The notes beneath the pieces were generated by a model that saw only the letters and a list, made by a program, of their open reading frames with translations, made no database searches and had not been told where the DNA came from. Shown here piece after piece: positions 9,209-17,700 of a DNA stretch of 64,000 bases. Origin of the DNA: Nonomuraea basaltis (GTDB lineage: Bacteria; Actinomycetota; Actinomycetes; Streptosporangiales; Streptosporangiaceae); the NCBI RefSeq assembly GCF_005893125.1, contig NZ_VCJS01000003.1, forward strand, positions 62,001-126,000, written 5' to 3'. The translations under genes were made by a program, and so were the position numbers. The number at the start of each line of letters is the position of its first letter. Within the stretch, counting starts at the first letter, position 1.

Positions 9209-10438
9209 TCACCGGAAGAGGATGTCCCAGTGGTCGCTCTCGTCGGCGAATGTCGTGCCTGAGGAAGAGCGGTAGAGCGGGGCGCCGTCGCTGCGGACAC
9301 CGGCCCTGTCGTGGTTCTTGGTGATGTACCGATCGATGCAGGGATTGTGGCTGATGTCCAGCTTGTAGCCGTTGCCGTGGCTGTAATGGCCGGGCGCGTG
9401 GCCTGCCTCGGTCCCGCCGGTGACCATGATCGGACAGTGGCTCTCGCGCTTCAGCTCGATGACGCGGGCGATCGTGCCGGTCCGCACCGAGTCGAGCGAC
9501 GTGCAGTGGTGCAGGTGCTTGCTCGTGCAGTGGCCGGTGGACCTCGTCCGCAGGCCCGCGCTCTTCAGCCAGCCGGCCGCGGTGGCGTGGGACATCGGCA
9601 CGGCGGCCTGCCGGGGCACGACGCGGGTCAGATCGACCCGTGCGCGCTTGCGGGCCGGGTGGTGCCGTGTCTGGGGCGTCCGCACCGCGCCGGTACGCAT
9701 GGGCCTCGGGAGCGCCTTGACCTCCGCCCGGTTCGCCACCGCCTTGCGGCCCCCCGCCGCCCGCGTCCGGGACCGGGCCACGTCCTTACGCGACCGCGTC
9801 CGGGCGGCCGTACCGGCCGGAGGCCGCTTCTCGGTGGCCGTGCCGGGCTCGAGCCGGCCATGGGTGGCTCGGTCAGACTCGGACGGAGCCTGGGCGGCCC
9901 CGTCGGATTCCGGGCGGGTCTGGACGACCGTGCCGGACTCAGGGCTGGTCTGGAGGGCCGTGCCGGACTCGGAGGGTGTCTGGGCGGCCGTGCCGGACTC
10001 TGCGCTGGTCCGGGGGGTCGTGCCGGACTCTGGGCTGGGCAGGAGGGCCGTGGCAGGCTCGGAGGGGGCCTGGGCGGTCATGTCGGACTCGGGAGGGGTC
10101 TGAGTCGCGATGCCGGCCGGCGGTTGTCCCACGTTCTGAGGGGCAGCCGGCGGCCAGTCGCCTGGTATGGCCGGCGGGTACTCCCGGGCCGCCAGGAGCC
10201 GCTCGAGGGGCCAGCCCTCGGCCATGCGCAGGCCCAGCGAGTCCGAGAGGGCCTCCATCATGGCGGCGTGCCTGGCCGGCGCCGGCCCGTGGTAGAGCCC
10301 GGCCTCATACAGGCTGCTCGTCGCCGGCTGCCCTTCGGGGCCGGTAGCAGCCGAGGCGGCCGAAGCCAGTGCGATTATGCTGATCTCTATGCCGAGGAGC
10401 GCGACTCCAGTGAGGCGCACTGTTCCACGTATCCACAT
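9209..10438 (-). CDS. Secreted M15-like peptidase with repeat linker
   Basis: A 409-aa exported protein. A signal peptide (MWIRGTVRLTGVALLG, hydrophobic core, cleavage near ASAASA) leads to a Pro/Thr/Glu-rich linker with about ten degenerate copies of a ten-residue repeat (type ESGTAAQTPS). The C-terminal 120 residues contain YSHGNGYKLDI, matching the zinc-binding H-x2-G-x3-D pattern of D-Ala-D-Ala carboxypeptidases, and a final ESDHWDI resembling the third metal ligand segment; paired cysteines suggest disulfides. Cell-wall peptide cleavage is a plausible role but unproven. Start chosen at 10438, which has AAAAGG upstream and gives a clean signal peptide; a GTG 51 bases earlier is possible. 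Confidence 0.7.
   Translation of the reverse strand: MWIRGTVRLTGVALLGIEISIIALASAASAATGPEGQPATSSLYEAGLYHGPAPARHAAMMEALSDSLGLRMAEGWPLERLLAAREYPPAIPGDWPPAAPQNVGQPPAGIATQTPPESDMTAQAPSEPATALLPSPESGTTPRTSAESGTAAQTPSESGTALQTSPESGTVVQTRPESDGAAQAPSESDRATHGRLEPGTATEKRPPAGTAARTRSRKDVARSRTRAAGGRKAVANRAEVKALPRPMRTGAVRTPQTRHHPARKRARVDLTRVVPRQAAVPMSHATAAGWLKSAGLRTRSTGHCTSKHLHHCTSLDSVRTGTIARVIELKRESHCPIMVTGGTEAGHAPGHYSHGNGYKLDISHNPCIDRYITKNHDRAGVRSDGAPLYRSSSGTTFADESDHWDILFR
9800..10120. repeat. Degenerate 30-bp repeats encoding a ten-residue unit
   Basis: About ten consecutive imperfect units in the peptidase gene encode P-E-S-G-T-x-x-Q-T-x variants. The repeats probably form a flexible wall-spanning linker. 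Confidence 0.8.
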
Positions 10439-10585
10439 GTCGATGCCTTTTCGCGGAAATAGCCCTTCCGCCTGAAACGACAATCCCACCTTTCACACGC
10501 GCTAACTCCTGCTGCGAGGGCAACTTTGCCTTGTGGCGGTGATCACCGTGCGGCTTCATGACTTAACCTCGTTTCCCGACGTAAA

Positions 10586-11263
10586 GTGACGAACGTGTCC
10601 GAAGCCCGAAACCGAGGATCGGAGAGCACCCGAGAGGTCATCGTCGAGACGGCCTTGCGACTGTTCAGGGAGCGCGGCTTCGACGCGACCACGATGCGCG
10701 CCATCGCCGCCGAGGCCGGGGTGTCCGTGGGCAACGCCTACTACTACTTCGAGAGCAAAGAGGCGTTGATCCAGGCGTACTACGATCGCGCCCAGGCCGA
10801 GCACGAGGCGGCCTGCCGGGAGTTCCTGGCCACCGAGACGTCGTTCGCGGCGCGGCTGAGCGGGGTGCTGTGCGAGTGGGTACGCGTCTCCGAGCCCTAC
10901 CACGAGTTCGCCGTGAAGTTTTTCAAGCACGCGGCCGAGCCGACGAACCCCCTGAGCCCCTTCAGCAAGCAGTCGTCCCCGGCCCGCGAGGCGTCCATCG
11001 CCATCTACCGCCAGGTCGTCGAGGGGTCGCGCGACCGCATGAACGCGGAGCTGCGGGAGGAGCTGCCTGAGCTGCTGTGGCTGCTCTCCATGGGCATGGT
11101 GCTGTTCTGGGTGCACGACACGTCGCCGGGCTGCGTGCGGACGTACCGGCTGATCGAGGTCACGGTGCCGCTGGTGGACCGGCTGGTCGGGCTGTCGCAC
11201 CTGCCTGGGCTGCAGGGGATCACGAAGGACTTCATCGCCGCGGTCCACGAGCTACGGGCATAG
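10586..11263 (+). CDS. TetR family transcriptional regulator
   Basis: A 225-aa TetR regulator. The N-terminal HTH is clear (FRERGFDATTMRAIAAEAG then VSVGNAYYYFESKEALI), followed by an all-helical ligand domain with no recognisable ligand signature. GTG start at 10586; GTG at 10595 is an alternative. It is divergent from the peptidase gene and lies upstream of the LLM oxidoreductase-amidase pair, which it may control. The gene ends at a strong hairpin. Confidence 0.88.
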   Translation: MTNVSEARNRGSESTREVIVETALRLFRERGFDATTMRAIAAEAGVSVGNAYYYFESKEALIQAYYDRAQAEHEAACREFLATETSFAARLSGVLCEWVRVSEPYHEFAVKFFKHAAEPTNPLSPFSKQSSPAREASIAIYRQVVEGSRDRMNAELREELPELLWLLSMGMVLFWVHDTSPGCVRTYRLIEVTVPLVDRLVGLSHLPGLQGITKDFIAAVHELRA

Positions 11264-11285
11264 GGCAACATACCGCCCGGTTGGT

Positions 11286-11314
11286 ATCGTCGGACGCGTT
11301 CAGCGTCCGACGAT
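11286..11314 (+). terminator. Perfect 12-bp hairpin after TetR gene
   Basis: ATCGTCGGACGC pairs exactly with GCGTCCGACGAT around GTTCA, 22 bases behind the TetR stop. No T tract follows. Confidence 0.7.
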
Positions 11315-11334
11315 GAGGAGCGAGGCTCGCACCT

Positions 11335-11389
11335 ATGGTCGGCCGCGCCAGCGGCCAACCGCGCACCCATGGTCGGCCGTATTGACCAT
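11335..11389. promoter_or_regulatory. Repeat cluster upstream of LLM oxidoreductase
   Basis: Two direct copies of ATGGTCGGCCG (11335-11345, 11369-11379), a near-perfect hairpin GGTCGGCCGC/GCGGCCAACC and an inverted pair ATGGTC/GACCAT (11369-11389) lie in the 90 bp before the LLM gene. They could be operator sites. Confidence 0.4.
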
Positions 11390-11406
11390 TACCTGGGAGG
11401 CCGCCG

Positions 11407-12366
11407 ATGACGCAGAACTGGGGCATGACGATCCCCTTCTATGACCGCTCGCTGTCGAGGTCCCAGGAGCTGATCGCGGAACTGCCGGGACTCGGCTACA
11501 CCGACGCCTGGTCGGCCGAGGTGAACGGGGCCGACGGCTTCACGCCGCTGGCCCTGGCCGCGCAGTGGGCTCCGGGGATCAGGCTGGGCAGCGCCATCGT
11601 GCCCGTCTCCACGCGCGGCCCCGGGCTGCTGGCCATGTCCGCGGCCACGGTGGCAGACCTGGCGCCCGGGCGGTTCGTGCTGGGCATCGGCGCGTCGTCG
11701 CCGGCGATCGTCGAGCGGTGGAACGCCGGTGAGTTCACCAAGCCGTACGCGCGCACCCGCGACACCCTGCGTTTCCTGAAGCGGGCGCTGGCGGGGGAGA
11801 AGGTCTCGGAGACGTACGAGACGTTCGAGATCAAGGGGTTCAAGCTGGAGCGGGCCCCGAAGATCCCGCCGAAGATCGTGCTGGCCGCGCTGCGCCCCCG
11901 GATGCTGCGCCTGGCCGCCGAGGAGGCCGACGGCGCGATCACGAACTGGCTCTCCCCCGAGGACGTGCGCCGGGTACGCGCCGAGATCGGCCCGGACACC
12001 GAGCTGATCGCCCGCCTGTTCGTCTGCGTGAGCGAGGACACCGAGAAGGTACGCGAGATGGCCAGGTGGATGCTCGCCAGTTACCTGACCGTCCCGGTGT
12101 ACGCCGCGTTCCACGACTGGCTGGGCCGCGGCGAGGTGCTGCGTCCCATGCACGAGGCGTGGGCGGCCGGCGACCGGCAGGCGGCGCTCAAGGCCATCCC
12201 CGACGACGTGGTGGACGCGCTGATCGTGCACGGCGACGCGGCCGCCTGCCGGGCCAGGATCCGGCAGTACGTGGACAACGGGCTCGACACCCCCATCCTC
12301 GCCCCCATCCCGGGCGGGGAGATCCCCATCGAGCAGGCTGTACGGGACCTCGCTCCGAAGGAGTAG
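11407..12366 (+). CDS. LLM class F420/flavin-dependent oxidoreductase
   Basis: A 319-aa luciferase-like monooxygenase-fold enzyme. Family motifs include GYTDAWSAEVNGADGFTPLA near residue 30 and ADLAPGRFVLGIGASSPAIVERW near 85, followed by a TIM-barrel. In actinomycetes this subgroup usually uses F420H2, but the substrate is unknown. Ribosome site GGGAGG nine bases before the ATG. The amidase remnant starts four bases after the stop, so the two were one transcript. Confidence 0.85.
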   Translation: MTQNWGMTIPFYDRSLSRSQELIAELPGLGYTDAWSAEVNGADGFTPLALAAQWAPGIRLGSAIVPVSTRGPGLLAMSAATVADLAPGRFVLGIGASSPAIVERWNAGEFTKPYARTRDTLRFLKRALAGEKVSETYETFEIKGFKLERAPKIPPKIVLAALRPRMLRLAAEEADGAITNWLSPEDVRRVRAEIGPDTELIARLFVCVSEDTEKVREMARWMLASYLTVPVYAAFHDWLGRGEVLRPMHEAWAAGDRQAALKAIPDDVVDALIVHGDAAACRARIRQYVDNGLDTPILAPIPGGEIPIEQAVRDLAPKE

Positions 12367-12369
12367 CGC

Positions 12370-13763
12370 ATGGACGAGTTACTGAAGCTTGACGCGGTCG
12401 GGCAGGCACAGGCGATCAGGGACGGCCAGGTGTCCGCGCGGGAACTGGCCCAGGCCGCGATCGCCACCATCGAGGCCCGTGACGGCGAGCTGAACGCGGT
12501 CATCTACCGCCGATTCGAGCGCGCGCTGGCCGAGATCGCCGCCGTTCCCGCCGGCGCGCCTTTCGCGGGCGTGCCGATCCTGCTGAAGGACCTCGGCTGG
12601 CGGCAGGCGGGCGAGCCGTACAGCGCGGGCTCGAACGTGCGGGAGGGCGTCGAGGTCACCGAGGACGGCTACGGGGTCACGCGGCTGCGCGAGGCCGGGT
12701 TCGTGGTGCTCGGGCGGACGAACACCCCCGAGTTCGGCAGCACGATCACGACGGAGCCGGTGGCGTTCGGGCCGACGCGGAACCCGTACGATCCGGCGTA
12801 CTCGGCGGGCGGGTCCAGCGGCGGCTCGGCCGCGGCGGTGGCGGCGGGGATGGTCGCGCTGGCCACCGCCAGCGACGGCGGCGGGTCGATCCGCATCCCC
12901 GCGTCCCTGTGCGGGCTCGTGGGGCTCAAGCCGTCGCGGGGGCGGGCGAGGGCTGGAGCGGCTTCTCGTGCCCGGGATTCGTCACCAGGACCGTGCGGGA
13001 CACGGCGGCGGCGCTCGACGTCGTCTCCGGCTTCCAGCCCGGCGACCCGTACGACGCGCCCGCGCTGCCGGGCCCGCTGGCCGCCGAGGCCGGCAAAGCT
13101 CCCGGGCGGCTGCGCATCGGGTACGTCACCACGCACCCGAGGGGCGACGTGCCCGAAGTGCCCGACCTGGCCGAGGCCGTCGCCAGGGCCGCTGCGCTGC
13201 TGGAGTCGCTCGGCCACGACGTGACGCCCGGCGGCCCCCAGGCGCTCGGCGACCCGGACTTCTCCGGGCACTTCGGCGCGATCGTGGCCAACAACCTGGC
13301 CGCGCAGGTCGCGAGCCTGGGCGAGACCTGCGGCAAGCCCGTCGAGCCGGAGGAGCTGGAGCCGCGCAATGCCGCCATGGTCGGCGCCGGGCGGGCGCAC
13401 AGCGCGGCCGAGCACATCCAGGCCACCCAATGGATGGACGGCTTCCGCCGCCGCATGGCCGCGTGGTGGAGCGCCGGCCACGACCTGCTGCTGATGCCGT
13501 CGCTGGGTGTCGCGCCGTTCCCGCTCGGCTGGATCCCGCCCGAGGACCTCAGCATCGCCTTCGGCAGGACCGCGCACGCCGTGTCGTACACCTCGCCGAT
13601 CAACGCGACCGGGCAGCCCGCCATCTCGCTGCCGCTGCACAGGAACGCGGCCGGACTGCCGGTGGGCGTGCAGCTCGTCGCCGCGAACGGCAGGGAGGAC
13701 CTGCTGATCAGGGTGGCGGCGCAGATCGAGCGGGCCAGGCCGTTCGAGCACCCGGCGATGTGA
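12370..13763 (+). pseudogene. Amidase signature-family gene with frameshift
   Basis: Two overlapping frames together encode one amidase of about 460 residues. The first frame (to 13224) carries the Ser-cisSer-Lys triad: K73 in LLKDLGW, S149 in [14 protein letters not shown] and S173 in [10 protein letters not shown]. After VGLKPSRGR, near 12944-12958, the homologous sequence jumps to another frame ([20 protein letters not shown]) and runs to 13763. A loss of one base, or of 3n+1 bases since the linker looks short, in a G-rich run would explain this. As written the C-terminal half is not translated in frame, so the gene is probably broken unless the sequence has an error. Confidence 0.85.
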
Positions 13764-13776
13764 TGATCGGCAGGAA

Positions 13777-13824
13777 CCCCTCACCCCGGCGACGCGTTAT
13801 GTCGTGAAGAGCCGGGGGTAGGGG
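13777..13824 (+). promoter_or_regulatory. Hairpin covering the ribosome site of the next gene
   Basis: CCCCTCACCCCGGC (13777-13790) pairs with GCCGGGGGTAGGGG (13811-13824) with one slip. The right arm runs into the GGGGGAG ribosome site at 13821-13827, so the structure could either end the amidase transcript or mask the start of the following gene. Confidence 0.5.
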
Positions 13825-13831
13825 GAGCGAC

Positions 13832-14203
13832 ATGATGGCAAAGGCAACACGGGCAGCGGCGGCGTGGCGGACCTACCGCGAGGTGACCAAGCCTGGGTCG
13901 CCTGGCTTGATGACCAGGGTGCGGGCGATCCCGCGCATGGTCGGCGCGGTCATGCGCGGCCAGTACGCCGGCATGGGCAGGAGCAAGCTCGCCCTGCTGG
14001 GCCTCGGCGTGGTCTACATCCTGTCCCCGATCGACGTCCTGCCCGACTTTTGGATCCTGGTCGGCGTGGCCGACGACTTCGGGGTGTTCCTGTGGCTGCT
14101 TTCCTCGCTGCTCGGCGAGAGCGGTCGTTACGTCGAGCACGAGCGCACCGTCATCCAGGGCAGACTCGTCGAGCAGGGCAGGCTCGTCGAGGAAGAGGGC
14201 TAG
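13832..14203 (+). CDS. YkvA/DUF1232 membrane-associated protein
   Basis: A 123-aa protein of the DUF1232 (YkvA) family. The diagnostic core YILSPIDVLPDF and GVADDFGVFLWLLSSLLG near residues 63-92 form a hydrophobic hairpin, probably membrane-associated. Function is unknown. The C-terminus has a small repeat (GRLVEQGRLVEEEG). Two ATGs lie side by side at 13832 and 13835. The stop overlaps by four bases the stop of the convergent amidohydrolase gene. Confidence 0.82.
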   Translation: MMAKATRAAAAWRTYREVTKPGSPGLMTRVRAIPRMVGAVMRGQYAGMGRSKLALLGLGVVYILSPIDVLPDFWILVGVADDFGVFLWLLSSLLGESGRYVEHERTVIQGRLVEQGRLVEEEG

Positions 14204-15396
14204 ATCTCCTCCATCCGCAGCCAGGCGCGTGACGGCAGCGGGTGCCCGAACAGGCGGGCCGCGTTGCCGTACGCGACCCTGGCGATGTCGGCGGGCGGCA
14301 GCGCGCCGAGGTTGCGGGCCACCGACGTCTGCGTGTCGGGCCAGGTCGAGTCGGAGTGCGGATAGCCGCTCTCCTGCAGCACGTGGTCGAGCCCGACCGC
14401 GAGCCGCACCCCCGACAGCGCGTGGTCGTCGCGCGTGCCGAAGAAGAAGTTGCGGCGGAGCACCTCGCTGGGCTTGAGCCCGCCCTCCCACGACGCCTCG
14501 CCGGCCACCGGGTGGTCGAGGGCGTAGTCGGCGCGCTCGGCCAGCATCGGCAGCCAGCCCACGCCGCCCTCGACGATCAGGATGCGCAGCGCCGGGAAGC
14601 GCAGCGGCAGGCCCGACCAGAGCCAGTCGGCGCAGGCGAACATGGCGCTGGCCGGCATCAGCGTGGTGATCGCCTCGATGGGCGTGTCCGGCGAGGGCAC
14701 GGGTGACCAGGAGGAGTCGCCGGCGTGCAGGGCGACGACGGTGCCGGTCTCCTCGCAGGCGGCGAAGAACGGGTCCCAGTGGCCGGAGTGGATCGACGGC
14801 AGCCGCAGGCGGGTCGGGAACTCCGGGAAGACGACGGCCTTGAAGCCCCGGGCCGCGTTGGCCCGGATCTCCTTGGCGGCCACGTCGGGATCGGGCAGCC
14901 AAGGGAGCTGCAGGCCGATGATCCGCTCAGGGTAGGTGCCCGCCCAGACGTCGATGTGCCAGTCGTTCCACGCCCTGATCAGGGCCAGGCCGAGCTCCTG
15001 ATCACGGGTCCTGGCGAACGGCATGCCCGCCTGGGTGGCCAGCATGCCGGGGAAGCACAGCGCGGCCCAGATGCCGGCCACCTCCATGTCCTGAACGCGG
15101 GCCTCGATGTCGTGGCAGCCGGGACGCATCTGCTCGAACCTGACCGGCTCCAGTGTCCACTGCTCGCGGGGCAGGCCGGCGCCCACGTCCATGCCGGCGC
15201 ACGGGTAGGTGGCCCCGCCGTAGCGCCAGACCTGATGACCCGCCTCGGTCTCCACGACCTTGGGCGCGACCTCGGCATATTTCTCCGGCAGCCGTCCCTC
15301 GAAGAGGTCGGGAGGCTCGATCAGATGGTCGTCGACGGAAATGATCACATAGTCCCGCCGCCTCGGATCTGGGTCGGGAAGCAGCGGCGTAGTCAC
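14200..15396 (-). CDS. Amidohydrolase family 2 protein
   Basis: A 398-aa TIM-barrel amidohydrolase of the decarboxylase-like family 2. Metal-site motifs are SVDDHLIEPPDLF near residue 20 (D-x-H-type), VVALHAGDSSW near 220, and YPHSDSTWPDT near 345. Relatives include aminocarboxymuconate-semialdehyde decarboxylases and uncharacterised hydrolases; the substrate cannot be told. GTG start. Single gene, convergent with the YkvA gene. Confidence 0.85.
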   Translation of the reverse strand: MTTPLLPDPDPRRRDYVIISVDDHLIEPPDLFEGRLPEKYAEVAPKVVETEAGHQVWRYGGATYPCAGMDVGAGLPREQWTLEPVRFEQMRPGCHDIEARVQDMEVAGIWAALCFPGMLATQAGMPFARTRDQELGLALIRAWNDWHIDVWAGTYPERIIGLQLPWLPDPDVAAKEIRANAARGFKAVVFPEFPTRLRLPSIHSGHWDPFFAACEETGTVVALHAGDSSWSPVPSPDTPIEAITTLMPASAMFACADWLWSGLPLRFPALRILIVEGGVGWLPMLAERADYALDHPVAGEASWEGGLKPSEVLRRNFFFGTRDDHALSGVRLAVGLDHVLQESGYPHSDSTWPDTQTSVARNLGALPPADIARVAYGNAARLFGHPLPSRAWLRMEEI

Positions 15397-15518
15397 GCAC
15401 GTAACCGTACGACGACGGGATAACGTCGAACAAGCTGCGACGTATCCGTTGGGTCTCCAACCTTCTGAACCCGGGACCGCCGGGAGGGGGATTGCGGGCG
15501 ATCCCGGGCGCTCGCCCT

Positions 15519-16262
15519 CTACCCCTCCGGGCTCTCTTCACTCAGCAGATGGTCGCGTAGCTCGCCGATCGTGGCCGGGGTGACCTGGAGGATCTGTGTG
15601 ACGTACTGCTCCACGGAGCCGTGCCGCAGCGCCAGGTCGGCCAGGAAGAAGCGCATGGCCTCGGCGGGCGCCAGCCCGAACCCCGGCCACATGGGCGCGT
15701 CGGGATGCCGCCTGCGCCAGTCTGCGATGAACCGGTCGGTGGCCAGGCCGGTGAGCGCGTAGTCCGCCACGATGTCGTCTTCACTCACGCCCGCCAGCGA
15801 CAGGATCAGCGCGGTGAGTATCCCGGTGCGATCCTTGCCCGCCGCGCAGTGGATCACCACCGGCGCGTTGTCCGCCTTCGCGATCCTCTCCAGGGCCGTC
15901 TTGATGTTCTCGACGCCGTCCTCGGCAACCTCCAGGTAGCGGTCGGCCAGGTATCTCCCGACGCCGAGCTCCTCGGTGTAGACGGCGGTGTCCCACCGGC
16001 GCCCCTCGATGGGCAGGTTGTGGTAGCGCTGCCCCTCCGCCTCCGGCACCCGCCCGGACTTCTCGACCTCGGCCGGATGCCGCAGGTCGATGACGGTACG
16101 CACGCGCAGCGCGCGGAAGGTCGTGAGATCGGCCCCGGCCAGCCAGCCGAGCGAGTCGGCACGGTAGAGCCGCTGCCACTGGACGGTGCGGCCGTCCCGG
16201 GTGGCATATCCACCCACGTCGCGGAAGTTGCAGAGATTGCTGAACTCAATGTGGCGGATCAC
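15519..16262 (-). CDS. Tyrosine-protein phosphatase, Y_phosphatase3 type
   Basis: A 247-aa phosphatase with the P-loop signature HCAAGKDRTG (Cys nucleophile, Arg phosphate ligand) in the middle and the N-terminal NLCNFRDVGGYATRDGR motif of the family that includes mycobacterial PtpB. Dephosphorylation of phosphotyrosine or phosphoinositides is expected. Start chosen at GTG 16262 (MIRHIEFSNL), with AAGG eight bases upstream; a GTG nine bases earlier is possible. It follows the SURF1 gene by about ten bases, so they are likely cotranscribed. Confidence 0.87.
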   Translation of the reverse strand: MIRHIEFSNLCNFRDVGGYATRDGRTVQWQRLYRADSLGWLAGADLTTFRALRVRTVIDLRHPAEVEKSGRVPEAEGQRYHNLPIEGRRWDTAVYTEELGVGRYLADRYLEVAEDGVENIKTALERIAKADNAPVVIHCAAGKDRTGILTALILSLAGVSEDDIVADYALTGLATDRFIADWRRRHPDAPMWPGFGLAPAEAMRFFLADLALRHGSVEQYVTQILQVTPATIGELRDHLLSEESPEG

Positions 16263-16272
16263 CCTCAACACC

Positions 16273-17076
16273 TTAAACGGCGGAGGTTCCGGCCTCCTCG
16301 GACACGGAAGCGCCCTCGGGCCGCTCCTCGGCCCGCCGTTCGGCGACCTCGCGCCGGATGAGCAGGATCCACCCGCCGATCGCGATCCCGATGAACAACC
16401 ACCATTGGACCCCGTAGGCCAGGTTGAGCCCGCCTCCCGAGCCCACGTCGGGCTCGGGCACCGGCTCGGGCGCCGCGGCGGCCGCGGGCTGCTGCGCGGT
16501 CAGCTCCACGTACCCGCCCACCAGCCGGTACGGCAGCCCTTTCCCGATCTTGTCGGCGTTGATCAGCAACACCTGACCGGTCGGCAGGCCCGGCAGGTCG
16601 CGGATCCCGCTGGACTCCTCGGTCTCGCTGGGCCGTAGCCGCCCGGTGACAGTTACCTGCCCTGTGGGCGGAGGAGGCACCTCGGGCGGCGTGTCGGCGG
16701 TGGCGCCCGCCTTGACCCAGCCCCGATTCACGATGACGGCCGTGCCGTCTCCGGTGACGAGCGGGGTCAGGACGTAGTAGCCGGCGCGGCCCTCCTGGGG
16801 GCGGCGGCGTACGACGAGGGCATGGGACGGGTCGTATGTGCCGGCGACCGTCACGGTCCTGAACCGGTCGGACTCGCGGACCTGCCGCCCGGGCGCCGCC
16901 AGCCGCTCCAGCGGCACCGGCGCGGCGTCGATGTTGGCGGTGACCCGCTCGCTGTTGGCCGACCGCTCCTCGAACCGCCCGAACTGCCACTGCCCCAGGA
17001 ACACGAAGGCGGGGATGACCAGCAGCACCACCACGTGCAGCGCCAGCCATCGAGGCGTCAGAAGGAACCGGTACAC
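16273..17076 (-). CDS. SURF1 family cytochrome oxidase biogenesis protein
   Basis: A 267-aa membrane protein with two transmembrane helices, at about residues 8-28 and 215-235, and a large extracytoplasmic domain between. Conserved features are LGQWQFGRFEER after TM1, GYYVLTPLVTGDGTAVIVNRGWV, and the C-terminal YGVQWWLFIGIAIGGWILL. SURF1 proteins help insert heme or assemble the aa3-type cytochrome c oxidase. The tail is Glu/Arg rich. GTG start; downstream gene is the phosphatase. Confidence 0.9.
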   Translation of the reverse strand: MYRFLLTPRWLALHVVVLLVIPAFVFLGQWQFGRFEERSANSERVTANIDAAPVPLERLAAPGRQVRESDRFRTVTVAGTYDPSHALVVRRRPQEGRAGYYVLTPLVTGDGTAVIVNRGWVKAGATADTPPEVPPPPTGQVTVTGRLRPSETEESSGIRDLPGLPTGQVLLINADKIGKGLPYRLVGGYVELTAQQPAAAAAPEPVPEPDVGSGGGLNLAYGVQWWLFIGIAIGGWILLIRREVAERRAEERPEGASVSEEAGTSAV

Positions 17077-17173
17077 GCTCTCAAGGGTAGGTGCAATGGG
17101 CTTTGCTACCTGCGGCGGGCCGCTGAACGCGGGCCACGCCGCAGGCGGGGGACCGATGCCCCCCGCACGCGCC

Positions 17174-17641
17174 TCAGGCGCTCCTGAGCTCGGCTCCGGC
17201 GCCCGGCATCGGGGTCACCTCGCGCGGCCCGGACACCTCGTGGCCATCGGCGCAGCGGAAGTGCTGCTCGATGGGGGCGCCGCAGTCGCGATGCGTGAGC
17301 AGCACGGGCGGCCCGTCCTCGTCGGCCAGGTATGTGTCGCCCCAATGCATGAGCGCGACCAGCAGCGGATAGAGATCGCGGCCCTTCTGCGTGAGCCGGT
17401 ATTCGTCACGCTGCCGCTGCCCTGGCTCGCGGTAGGGCTCCTTGCGCAGCAGGCCCTCGTCGACCAGCCGGGCCAGGCGCGCGCTGAGCACCTGGCGGGG
17501 GGCGCCGGTGACGGCCTGCATGTCGGCGAATCTCCGCACGCCGCTGAACGCCTCGCGCAGCACCAGGAAGGTCCACTTCTCCCCGACGATGTCCAGGGTG
17601 CGCTCGATCGAGCAGTTGTTCACCCGGAAGGGAAAACTCAT
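17174..17641 (-). CDS. HxlR family transcriptional regulator
   Basis: A 155-aa winged-helix regulator of the HxlR/MarR-like type, with the N-terminal NNCSIERTLDIVGEKWTFLV (possible redox cysteine at the usual position) and wing segment KEPYREPGQRQRDEYRLT. The C-terminal 50 residues are extra and contain two further cysteines. Divergent from a GNAT gene; the shared 60-bp gap is AT-rich for this genome and has an inverted repeat that may be its operator. Confidence 0.88.
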   Translation of the reverse strand: MSFPFRVNNCSIERTLDIVGEKWTFLVLREAFSGVRRFADMQAVTGAPRQVLSARLARLVDEGLLRKEPYREPGQRQRDEYRLTQKGRDLYPLLVALMHWGDTYLADEDGPPVLLTHRDCGAPIEQHFRCADGHEVSGPREVTPMPGAGAELRSA

Positions 17642-17661
17642 CTTTTCATTATACCTGAGTT
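17635..17661. promoter_or_regulatory. Possible HxlR operator
   Basis: AACTCA (17635-17640) and TGAGTT (17656-17661) form an inverted repeat that overlaps the HxlR start codon in a relatively AT-rich promoter region. Confidence 0.35.
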
Positions 17662-17700
17662 CAATTGACAGACCCAGGTCGCGACGTGCAGGCTGAGTCT

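Noticed and set aside
12909..13224. Programmed frameshift in the amidase gene
   Set aside because: No slippery heptamer with downstream structure typical of programmed shifting was seen, and amidases are not known to use one; decay or sequencing error is simpler.
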